Positions 1 to 9,373 of a DNA stretch of 64,000 nt are shown here, one piece after another. The notes beneath the pieces are model-generated. The model did no database searches, was not told the DNA's origin, and worked only from the letters and a program-made list of their open reading frames with translations. The DNA lies in contig JAIWZP010000018.1 in assembly GCA_025201375.1 (NCBI GenBank), forward strand, positions 186,001-250,000. Direction: 5' to 3'. Source of the DNA: Gongronella butleri. Lineage: Eukaryota; Mucoromycota; Mucoromycetes; Mucorales; Cunninghamellaceae. Both the position numbers and the translations under genes were made by a program. The first letter of the stretch is position 1. Every line of letters begins with the position of its first letter.

Positions 1-1
1 T

Positions 2-1234
2 CATCAATATCATCATCATCATCATACACCACACCCAACACCGCCGCCCTCTGTGGCCACCTCGCCCAACCAAGGCGCACCGACGTTCATGTCCATGAAT
101 GCCGTTCAATCGCCATCCATGTCCACGTCGTCTTTTTCGTCGTCGTCGTCGGCGTCATCCTCATCCTCACCTTCGCCTTCATCGTCTGCAACATCGACGC
201 CTGCGCAGACTTACCAGGTCACAAGGCGCAAATCGATCCTCAATCGCAAATCTGGCAGCAATGTCACGTCGCCCGTCACTTGTCAATCGTGGGATCACTT
301 GGCATCACCCGCAGCCTCTTTTCTTGCCAGCTTTGCGTCGCCTGGTGCGTCATTGGGCGGCATCAATGCATCTGCACCTCTTCTCGAGGAGCAGACCGGC
401 GATGAAATCGACGATTATGTGATGAATGAGATCATTGGCTATGGAGGGTCGTCGACTGTTCGCAAGGGCTACAGCATCAGCCATGGCCAGCACGTTGCCA
501 TTAAAATTGTCAAGCGCAGCCATCAAGACGCTCTGGAGCGCGAATTGGCTGTCTGGGCGCCATTGTCACATCCGAACATTTTGCGCCTGCACAAGGTCCT
601 CGAAACCGACAATGCCACCTATGTCGTGAGCGATTATTGCCCCGAAACGCTGCTGCGGCGCCTGCAACGCGATGTCCATGGCATTCCGCAAGAAACTAAA
701 AAGCGCTGGTTCGGCCAATTGCTTTCTGCTGTCCATTATTTGCACGACCAATGCCACGTCGTCCACAAGGACATTAAGCTCGACAATATCCTGCTCGATC
801 AGGACGACAATATCAAATTGTGCGACTTTGGCTTGGCCATGCATCGCCATCACATGACCCCGCCTCATCTGCAAGTCAACAACAATGACCCCGGCCTCTG
901 CAGCCTGAAGGATGACAAGGACATGGCCCACCAGCCCATCCCGGGCTCGTTGTGCTACTGCTCGCCCGAGCAACTCGCCGCACGCCAAGAACTCACGTGC
1001 CCAAAGACTGACGTCTGGGCCATTGGTGTCGTGTTGTACGCCATGTTTGCCGGCCGCCTCCCCTTTGATGACGAGTACGATTTGCGCCTCCGCCAGGCCA
1101 TCCTTGACGCCAATTATACCATTCCGGACGCCTTTTCCAACGACGTTGCCGATCTCGTCCGCCATTGCCTCGTCAAGGACCCTGCAAACCGCTTTTCCAT
1201 GCAACAAATTTTCGCTCACCCTTGGCTGGCTTAG
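2..1234 (+). CDS. Serine/threonine protein kinase, CAMK/SNF1-like (5' partial)
   Basis: The reading frame is open to the left edge, so the true start is probably outside the window; an in-frame ATG lies near 89. The first ~120 codons are Ser/Pro/Thr-rich low complexity. A full kinase domain follows to the C-terminus: glycine loop GYGGSSTV (about 446-470), VAIK lysine (about 503), catalytic loop HKDIKLDN (about 772), DFG (about 826), an APE equivalent reading SPE, and the DVWAIGVVLY helix. The HRD arginine is lysine, so this is a non-RD-type catalytic loop. About 45 residues separate DFG from SPE, longer than usual, with a basic-His and then an acidic stretch. Family assignment to CAMK/SNF1-like is by motif resemblance; the substrate is unknown. 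The stop TAG is followed by an A-run at 1242. Confidence 0.88.
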   Translation, partial: HQYHHHHHTPHPTPPPSVATSPNQGAPTFMSMNAVQSPSMSTSSFSSSSSASSSSSPSPSSSATSTPAQTYQVTRRKSILNRKSGSNVTSPVTCQSWDHLASPAASFLASFASPGASLGGINASAPLLEEQTGDEIDDYVMNEIIGYGGSSTVRKGYSISHGQHVAIKIVKRSHQDALERELAVWAPLSHPNILRLHKVLETDNATYVVSDYCPETLLRRLQRDVHGIPQETKKRWFGQLLSAVHYLHDQCHVVHKDIKLDNILLDQDDNIKLCDFGLAMHRHHMTPPHLQVNNNDPGLCSLKDDKDMAHQPIPGSLCYCSPEQLAARQELTCPKTDVWAIGVVLYAMFAGRLPFDDEYDLRLRQAILDANYTIPDAFSNDVADLVRHCLVKDPANRFSMQQIFAHPWLA

Positions 1235-3291
1235 GCTTTCCAAAAAAAAAAAAGACTTGGCCCTTCTCTTTTGCTACCCGTGTCCAGTGTCTATTATTAT
1301 ATACCCTTTGTACTTAACACACACCCTTTTACGTCTGACGATGCACCCCCCTTATTTGTCCATATTCACACGAAACAAACTCTAAAAATTGAACTTGTCT
1401 ATTAAAAAAAAAAAAGCTTTGCCGAAGGCAGAAATTCCAAAAACCACAATTTTGCATTTTAGCGCCCCCTTTTGTGAATTGATTCTCTTGTCTGCAAGGT
1501 AATTGGATCGAGCGAGTTTGCGTCAACAACTGTATCATTTACTAAGGCCTGACTTTTGAATATTAAAAAAAAAAATTCCTGTAGCGAAATCGATTTTTCG
1601 AGCTTTTTTCGTTTTGCATGACAACTTGCTTTGTATTTCCAAGCGAATTCGCATAACGAACTGCGCGAGCACATCCCGTTGTACGATGTTATTGCTTGTA
1701 GCACGTCATCACCAACTTTTAGTGCAGTGAAAAGAGCCTGTTTGTTGAAAAATAATTAAACTTTGGTATTTATGATATCTTCAAGTTCCTGATGATGAAA
1801 TCGGCCAAGCAAAAGGTCGAAATGATGTCCAAGGGCGTCTCTATCCACCAGGGAAACGTTTTTGCTCGTTTGCATAACAATTTGGGAAGCCAGGGATTAA
1901 AATCCTGGCAAATACAAGGAAATGTCAAATTCTCAACAACGACCTGATCAACCTCTGCGTTTTCACTTGTTTTTGAAAAGAGGGCAACCGAAATGACCTA
2001 AATGGCGACATTTCGAGTAGTTGCAACCACTCGACGGGCACGCCAGGACGATTTTCAAAAATCGTGGATTTTTCAAGGGGTACAGTCGACACGCTGAAAA
2101 TGAAGAAATTTAGGTCCCTGGATAGCTGCGCCAGTCACACTACATGGTATAGCCACTCCAATAACCGACAGAAATGCAATAAAAGCTGAGGGTTCATCGG
2201 CTGGGTTTGGTGCAAAATGCATTTAAGGGCTTATTTTCGACACAAGGTCATCTCAACGAAAAATGCTTGAATCTCCGAGAAATGCATGCCATCAGAAAGA
2301 GCTTGACTCGCTGCATAGTGGACATGGGTGATCATTGAAAAATATGGATTATTGACAATTTTAACACGGTTTCAAAATCATTAATCTTTTTCGACGCGTA
2401 ATAAACCGCGTTAGGCGTCGAGTTTCACGCGCCTGTACCTCATCAAAATTCGTGCACCTGGCGCCTCCCTTGCTAGTAAACGCGTCAACAAGGATCTATG
2501 GATGCGTTTTTCCTGTGCAATTCGCGTTTGAAATAAAATCGAAAATCGGCCTTTGCTCAGGACCCAGCAGATGGATTGCCCTCTTTTTTTGGCATATTCG
2601 CTGGTTTCTCAATGCGGCTGTTCTTGTGTGTAAATTTGGCACCATTCTGGAGACCTGATTTTTCGATTTTGGTTTGAGGGCTCAAACCAGCCAACTTTTT
2701 CATTTGACATTGGCGCGCCACGATGCCTTTTTAAGAGCTGCAAATCGACATCTGTAATCTATTTCCCACTTGCCTTTTCACGATGGAACGTGTTTTGGGG
2801 TTGCAAGTGCCTAATTGACGAGCTGTTAAGTTGCTTTGGCGCTATTATCGAAAATAAACTAATTCTCCTTCAATTCGGACCAAACGCCGGTGAAACTGGT
2901 TTCAATCGATAGAGGAGAGGATTTTACAAAATTTCTAAGTGCCTAGGCATCGCATTTGCGCCGTCTGTTGAGACTGGAAATCGCGTTTGAAAGGTTTAGC
3001 TTGATTTCGCAAGCCTGCAACGGTCGTGTGTCGAGGCACCCATGGGAAGGTCGAATCGTATTCAAACGTGCCGCTTTCTAATGGTGCAAGTCTTGGAATG
3101 TTTTGTGATCAATTGAGCGTGCAATGGCCAAAATCAAGAAATGCTGCCACTTTGGTTGTTGGGTCAGCGGCTGCGGCAGCTGAATTCATGCGAAAAAGGG
3201 GGCCTGAAAGGGAATTGCTGCTCCCGTGCACTTCTTTTTTTTTTTTTTTTTACTTGTTTTCCACTTTCAGTACCTGTTGTCTTGCCAGCGA
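1235..3291. other. Intergenic stretch with dispersed repeat copy
   Basis: No coding exon could be supported over these 2 kb. The right half (about 2020-2690) is one copy of dispersed family A, described separately. The remainder has short A-runs and AT-rich sequence. A T-run and tttcag lie just before the AlkB start and may end a 5' UTR intron. Confidence 0.6.
2020..2690 (+). repeat. Dispersed repeat family A, copy 1
   Basis: This segment matches the reverse complement of about 48410-49130 and, over its right half, 61740-62160 on the plus strand. Shared landmarks are tacagtcga...gctgaaaatgaagaaa near 2085, acggtttcaaaatca near 2367, tcgacgcgtaataaacc near 2391, and gacctgatttt near 2651. Translated, it carries LTRFQNH then SFSTRNKP with internal stops in one frame, and VNASTRIYG then FEIKSKI in another. 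This looks like a decayed coding sequence shared by all copies. No terminal repeats or target duplications were recognised. Confidence 0.75.
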
Positions 3292-4164
3292 ATGAAGCCG
3301 ATCGACGTTGGTTCGCAGGTTCCTGGCCTGTTTTTATTTGAAGACTTTGTCACCGAGGAGGAAGAGGCTATGTTGGTGGCCGAGGTCGAGCAGCGTCCGT
3401 GGAGCGGCCTTGGTATCAGGTAATGGATCGGGCCTGTGTTGGTGTCAGATCGCGAGTTTTGTCGTTGTTTCTTACTTTTTTTTTTTTTTTTTTACGATCT
3501 AGCCCGAATCCTGAGCTTAAACGACGCACGCAGCAATATGGCCATTTGTTCAGCTATCGCTATCGGTACGAGTGCGTGTGCGAGGAGGGAGGACGAGAAA
3601 ATAGCTTTTGCTCATTTTATTCGCAGAAAGGTGCTCGAAAAGTATGGCGCGCTTCCATCTTTTGTAGATTCGATTGTTGCGCGCATCATGCAGCATCATC
3701 TCATGCCCAATGCGCCGAACCACCTTCTCGTCAATGAATACAAACCTGGCCAGGGCATCATGCCTCACACGGGTAAAGCTAGAAAATGAAAAAATGAGTG
3801 AAATTCACGCGTCATTTGCGCCGATAGACGCCCCGGCGCTATTTGGCCCGTCCATCCTGTCATTGTCGCTGCAGTCCCCGTGCTTGATGACCTTTAAACA
3901 CGTCGACACGGGCGCGTCTGTTGATATTTATCTACGTAATAATTAGAAAAAAAGGCAAAACGCGCATTGCTCACGTTTTTTTCGACATTTTTAGCGCGTC
4001 GGTCCCTTGTGGTGATGACGGAAGAGGCTCGCTACCGATACAAGCACTCGATTGCCAAAGATTTGGTCGAGAAGCGTGTCGATGGAACCGTGTTTGAGCG
4101 TGAAACACGCATTTCATTCACATTTCGTGAAATCATTGCATGGGAGGTGCCTCCTTCATCCTGA
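3292..4164 (+). CDS. AlkB-family Fe(II)/2-oxoglutarate dioxygenase, ALKBH8-like
   Basis: Exons 3292-3419, 3503-3565, 3627-3772, 3828-3935 and 3995-4164 sum to 615 nt (204 aa) with canonical GT-AG introns. The iron ligands H-x-D (HTD, rebuilt across the intron at 3773) and the distal His in YKHSI are present. The 2-oxoglutarate arginine is in RISFTFRE. The stretches LVNEYKPGQGIMPH, ILSLSLQSPCLMTFKH and LPRRSLVVMTEEARY resemble the AlkB domain of ALKBH8, which hydroxylates wobble-uridine side chains in tRNA, more than DNA-repair AlkB. Here the domain stands alone: no RRM before it and no methyltransferase after it. ALKBH6 is a less likely alternative. An AATAAA at 4212 follows the stop. The gene converges on the carrier gene. 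Confidence 0.88.
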
Positions 4165-4393
4165 GGATGGTTTTGCGTTTGCGCCCATCACGTTCATACC
4201 CAGCCTCGTGAAATAAAAACAGGCGAATCTTTATCAAAAAGAGGTGTACAATGCAAAATAAAAAAAGATCAGGTATATGACAAGTTTAAAAAAAAAGGAA
4301 TGACGATCATGAAAGAGGGCGTAAAAAAAATACACGTGCATGAGATGACAAATGGGGGGGGGTGGGGAATGTGTTGCTGCAGTTTTTGCCCAG

Positions 4394-6388
4394 TTACGAG
4401 ATACCAAGTTCGGCTTTTGTCCATTCGTATGTGATGTAACTGATGCTGACGGCGGGGACGACCTTGAGAAGCGTGGGTCCAAGGCCCTTGTAAAAGCCGC
4501 GCACGCCCTCGGTGTGAAACGTGACTTGTGCGGCTTCCCATGGCGACTTGTACGTGCGTGGATGCGCGGGCGTGCCTTGCGCTTGTAACCTGAAATCGTA
4601 AAAAAAAAAAAAATTATACATATAAAAAAGCGAAAAAAAACGTCAATTCTTGCTTTTTTTTTTATCCATGAGGGAGGGATGCGAATTTTTACCTTGTGCG
4701 GATGACATTAAGCGGGTACACGCTGGTTGCGCCAATTGAGCCGCTGATCATGCCGCATGCCCACAAGACAAAGACATTGGGCTGTTTTGGTGGCCCGTGG
4801 TGTGAATGGAGATTGTTTTCGTCCATGTGATGCAAGTAGCTAAGCTTGAGGGTCTCGTAGATGCCGAGATCCATGGCTTGGTAGGGAAACACGCCGACGA
4901 GACCCAATGTCAAGCCGGGCCAGAACGCGCGCAAGCCTGCCTTGCCATACATTTGCTTCACGGTGTCTATGATGATGGAATGCGACAATCTGCCGGACGA
5001 CGAGGACGACGCGGCGGATGTGGAGAAATTTAGAGTGGCGGTAGCCGAGGGCGAGGAGGACGAAGACGATGCCGTGGCAAACACGGCGGTGGCCGGCGCA
5101 CGAGTGGGCGCCGCGACGGTCTGCAGAGACATGATGCGTGTTTTCAGTGTTTCCACCGGGTAAATCAAGAATTGCGCGCTTAGACCGGCCATGCCGCCGG
5201 CAGCAAACCGCGCACTTGTTGGAATCGCATCCTTGTCCTCGAGGCCTAATGCCTGCGCAAAGATGCCCTTGAAGGTCTCGAATGAATAAAACTTGATGGC
5301 TTTTTTTTTAAAAAAAAATAAAAAAAATAAATAAATAAGCGCGATTCTGTCAAACATGCGAAAAATGCAAAAAAAAAAAAAGCAAAAAATGGAATAAAAC
5401 ACGCGTTTTCCTTACATGACTCGGGGACAACTTTGAAGATATTGAGTCCATTGCCAACAAAAAATGCACGCAGGCCGCCCGACGCGTAGATGGTAGCAAT
5501 GGCCTGGCGGATGGACATGGATTCTGCCTTTGCATTGGTGATCAGGTACACTTTGAGGCGATCAAAGGGCGCCGTGCACGTCCTCGAGATACCACCTGCA
5601 ATTCCACCGGCAATGATGTATTTGATGGCATTGCCGGATGTTTCGTCGGTCGGCGGGATGATCACCTCGGCATCCGGCGTCAATTGTGTTGACGTTTCGT
5701 AATATTGGTAAATCTCGCTGACATTGGTCTCGGGCAAAAGCTAAGGGCAAAAGACAATGAGTACATTTTCGTTCCTCCCACAAGGCACACACAAGCCAAT
5801 TGCATCTTACCAGCAAGAAATTCTTGAATTCATAAAAATCAATCACGCCATTGCCATCTAAAAGAGTGGAAAAAGAGGGAAACCCAAAAAAAAAAAAAAA
5901 AAAAAGGCGTGGCATGAGTGCCCTTTTGCTTTAAATACGCGTTCGCGTCATGCAGCTTGTTTTTCGGTCTTACCAAGATCCATCCACTCGACGAATTCCA
6001 TCAATTCATCCTGGCTGATGGTGATGCCTGCATCCTGGAGCGCGCAGGCGAGATCCTCGGGCAACAAGCTGCCGTCGCCGCGCGTGTCGAGGCGCTGGAA
6101 GAGATCCCACAGCTCCTTTTCCTTGTCGTGGACGTATGCGGTGAATTCGTCGAAATCGACGAGTCCGTCCTTGCTGGTGTCGCATTGCGCAAGCAATTCA
6201 TTGACAAATTTGGTGCGCGCAGGCAAGTGCGTCATAGCCGTCAAGCCCTTTTCGATGCAGTCTCTGTCAAGCACACCTTGCTTGTTCTTGTCGAGCGACT
6301 CAAACAGCGCGCGGATACGGTCGTGGCGCTCACTGGGCGTTTCTGCCAAAAAGTCCTCTACGGTCTGGCTTGGATCGTCTTGGCCCAT
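4394..6388 (-). CDS. SAL1: Ca2+-dependent mitochondrial ATP-Mg/Pi carrier (SCaMC / Sal1 type)
   Basis: Exons on the minus strand: 6388-5974, 5857-5811, 5740-5416, 5299-4693, 4589-4394 (1590 nt, 529 aa). The N-terminal ~165 residues hold four EF-hands. Loops 2 (DTSKDGLVDFDE) and 4 (DLDGNGVIDFYE, rebuilt across an intron) are canonical. Loop 1 ends in Cys rather than Glu. Three SLC25 repeats follow, with signatures PFDRLK, PVETLK and PLNVIR. The third continues RTRLQAQGT as in yeast Sal1. The family exchanges ATP-Mg for phosphate across the inner mitochondrial membrane under cytosolic Ca2+ control. An unusual Ser/Ala/Thr-rich insert of ~50 residues sits in the matrix loop of repeat 2. The acceptor at 5300 follows an A-run rather than pyrimidines. 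The symbol is by homology. Confidence 0.92.
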
Positions 6389-6905
6389 TGGAAAAACTCA
6401 GAGAACAGCACGAAAAAATGTAAGAAAAAAAAACGAGAGTGTGGGGAGCTGAAAAAAGTAAAAAGTAAAAAAAGACAGGGAAAAAAAGGAAACGAGAAGA
6501 AAAAGGGCCGACACACAGCCAAAAATACAAAGTCAGACCGAGAAAAAGATACCCCCTCACCCTTGCCATGATGAATTGGCAACGGAAAAGGTCGCTTTTT
6601 CGCAGGAAGTTTTGTTCGGTCAGAAATCGATGAGCACAAAACGTGGCCCCACGAAAAAAAAATACAAAAGCAAACTAGCGTTTGGATGATGTCATGAAGA
6701 TGAACTCTAAAAAAGGGCTCACAGGGATGCTGGTCATCGCTGGCAAATCACGGGCTGCTGAGTTTATATTCTCTGACTAACATTTTTGCGCACTGACGAC
6801 GTCTTTGATCGATTAAAAAGAGGCTTTCCTCCCCTTGATTTTCACGTTTTCTTTCGTTTTCTTTTCTCTTTGTATATCAACCCACAAAAGTCCACATATC
6901 CAACC
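6389..6905. promoter_or_regulatory. Shared divergent promoter region, carrier / proline gene
   Basis: These 517 bp separate the start codons of the mitochondrial carrier (-) and gamma-glutamyl phosphate reductase (+), so they must hold both promoters. The side nearest the carrier is A-rich on the plus strand. CT-rich sequence precedes the reductase ATG. No specific operator was recognised. Confidence 0.5.
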
Positions 6906-8545
6906 ATGTCTTCAATTGAACAATTAGCACGCGAGTCGCGTCTTGCGTCGGTCAGTCTGCAGTCTGTCACCAATGAGCAAAAAAACGAGGCGTTGCTGCG
7001 TATTAAGCAAGTGTTGGCCGAACGCAAGCACGACATCTTTGCCGCCAATGAAAAGGACAAGCAGGTAAGCCCTCTTTCTCGCTCAGCGTGTGCCGTTGAG
7101 CCATTGGGGCCGCAGAATGCGAGAAAAAGTGCGTTTGGGTGGTTAAAATGGGGATATTGGCGCTGATTTTGCGTGTTTTCTTTTTTTTTTTCCAGATCGC
7201 CGAGGAGCAAGTCAAAGCCGGCAAGTTGAGCGGGTCGTTGTTTAAACGCCTTGACATTTGCAATGGGGACAAGTTCGAGACGATTCTGTCTGGCGTGGAA
7301 GACATCACCAAATTGGATGATCCCAGCAAAAAAGTGACGATGGCGACCAAGCTGGACGACGATCTTGCGCTTTACCGCGTGACGGTGCCTGTGGGTGTGC
7401 TGCTGACCATCTTTGAGGCGCGTCCCGAGGTCGTTGTCAATATTTCGTGCTTGGCGCTAAAGTCGGGCAATGCGGTGATTCTAAAGGGCGGCAAGGAGGC
7501 CACGCACACCAATGCCAAGCTCGCTGCCGTCATCCAAGACGCCCTGGCCTCGCTGCCCAGCGGCAACCCTATCCCCAAGACCGCCGTGCAGATCGTGGAG
7601 ACGCGTGAGGACATTTCTGCCCTTTTGGATCTCGATCGCTACATTGACATGGTTGTTCCCCGTGGCAGCAACAGCCTCGTCAAGTACATTCAAAATAACA
7701 CTCGGTAAGTTTGCTTATTGGAGGAGGAAAAAGGGAGAAAAATGCTCATTTTTTTTTGTTTTTATTCTTTTCTGTAGCATTCCCGTGCTTGGTCACGCCG
7801 ACGGCATTTGCTCCATCTTTTTGGACAAGGACTTGGACATGGGCAAAGCCAAGCGCATTGTGGTTGATGCCAAGGTAAAAAAAAAAAAAAAAAACGAAAA
7901 TAGCGACGCGTTTCAATTCCGTGTATAGTTTGCTGACCCAGTTTTTTGTCATAGACAAGTTACCCTGCCGCGTGCAATGCCGCGGAACAATTGCTCGTGC
8001 ATCAAGATTTGCTAAAGAGCGATTCGTTTAGCCAGATTGCGCAGGCGCTGCTGGACGCGTCGGTGACTCTAAAGTGTGATGACGCGACCAAGGCGTATCT
8101 TTTGGCGCACGGCGCGAATGCGGAAAAGATCCAGGCTGCGGGCGACGACGACTTTGATACCGAATTTTTGGACCACGTGATTGCTGTCAAGGCAGTGTCT
8201 GATGTGGACGCTGCGGTGACGCACATCAACGATCACGGCAGCAAGCACACGGACGCGATCATCACGGAGAATGCACCTGTGGCCGATTACTTTATGACGC
8301 GCGTCGATGCGGCCGGATGTTACTGGAATGCCAGCACACGCTTTGCCGACGGCTTCCGCTATGGTTTTGGCGCCGAGGTCGGCGTGTCCACCAACAAGAC
8401 ACACGCTCGTGGCCCTGTGGGCTTGGAAGGCCTTGTCATCTACAAGTATCGCATGTATGGCAATGGCAACATCACCACCGAATATGGCCCCGGCAAAAAG
8501 CCCTATTTGCATCAAGCCATTGCTCCTTCCGACTATCAATTGTAG
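6906..8545 (+). CDS. PRO2: Gamma-glutamyl phosphate reductase
   Basis: Exons 6906-7064, 7196-7704, 7778-7874 and 7955-8545 sum to 1356 nt (451 aa), a normal length for the family. The enzyme reduces gamma-glutamyl phosphate to glutamate-5-semialdehyde with NADPH, the second step of proline synthesis. It belongs to the aldehyde dehydrogenase superfamily. The catalytic Cys is in SYPAACNA (about residue 262), immediately after the last intron. [14 protein letters not shown] and [11 protein letters not shown] are typical of ProA/Pro2, as is the C-terminal GPVGLEGL...YKYRMYG. The kinase that makes its substrate is not encoded nearby. AATAAA lies at 8586. Intron 3 begins gtaaaa with an 18-nt A-run. 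Confidence 0.96.
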
Positions 8546-9373
8546 TTCTTTTTTACATTTTTCTTTTTCCATCACCCATCTGAACAATAAAATTTCTCCT
8601 TTTTTTTCTTCTTCTCTTTCCCTCTTTGTTACTGTACAAGCAATTGCGTCTCCTTTGCCCCTTTTTTCCCCCGTGTATTTTTTCCTCGTCTCAATAGGCC
8701 CAATTCTGTTGACATTGGACGTGCTGTGCATCAAGCAGGTTAATTCTCTCTGTTTCCGCGGTGATCAGTCATGGGTAACGGGATGAAAGAGCGAAAAAGA
8801 AAGGAGTTGATCCAAAAGAGATGCCGATCGCGCCGCAAACGTTTTGGCTCTTGGCCATCTTTGGCAGATCCCGGGCCAAGAAAGAGGTCGCCAAGGGAGG
8901 ACAACAGACTCAATTGTGCAACCATGGGCGTTGATGAAGACTGGGAACAATGATCTTTGGATGGGACCCTTCTTTTTTTTTGTTTTGACGCGTGCCCTTT
9001 TGCTTTTTTTTTTTTTATAGACGCGCACAATTGAGACCGAATGGATCTTGATCTTTCTGGGTGCGATCCGTTGGTCATTGTTGCTCCCTATCGCGAACAT
9101 CAAGCAACGGGCAATGTGCTCGCCGGACCATAATTGCCAAAAATGACTTGGTATCACAAGCCTGCTTGGTTTGTGAACGAAAAAAAAGTGGCAATCATCC
9201 GTCCCTTTGACGACTCGGATGGCCGCAAAAAAACGACAGGAGGCTTTAAAAATTCTTTTTCTCTTTTTTTTTTCCACTCTTTTTTTTTTTTCTTGTTACC
9301 TTGCACCCCCTTTATTGTTTGATATAGATTTTTCTTCTTCTTCTTCTTTTTCTTTTTCCTTTTATTTACGATC
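8546..9373. other. Intergenic: 3' UTR of PRO2 and upstream region of next gene
   Basis: The stretch contains the AATAAA at 8586, several T- and A-runs, and a CTT microsatellite near 9326-9345 just before the next ATG. No exon with protein similarity was found on either strand. Confidence 0.55.

Noticed and set aside
5918..6571. 217-codon plus-strand ORF
   Set aside because: It is the antisense shadow of the EF-hand exon of the mitochondrial carrier, which has a clear protein family and intact splicing.
8069..8734. 221-codon minus-strand ORF
   Set aside because: Antisense to the last exon of the gamma-glutamyl phosphate reductase gene.
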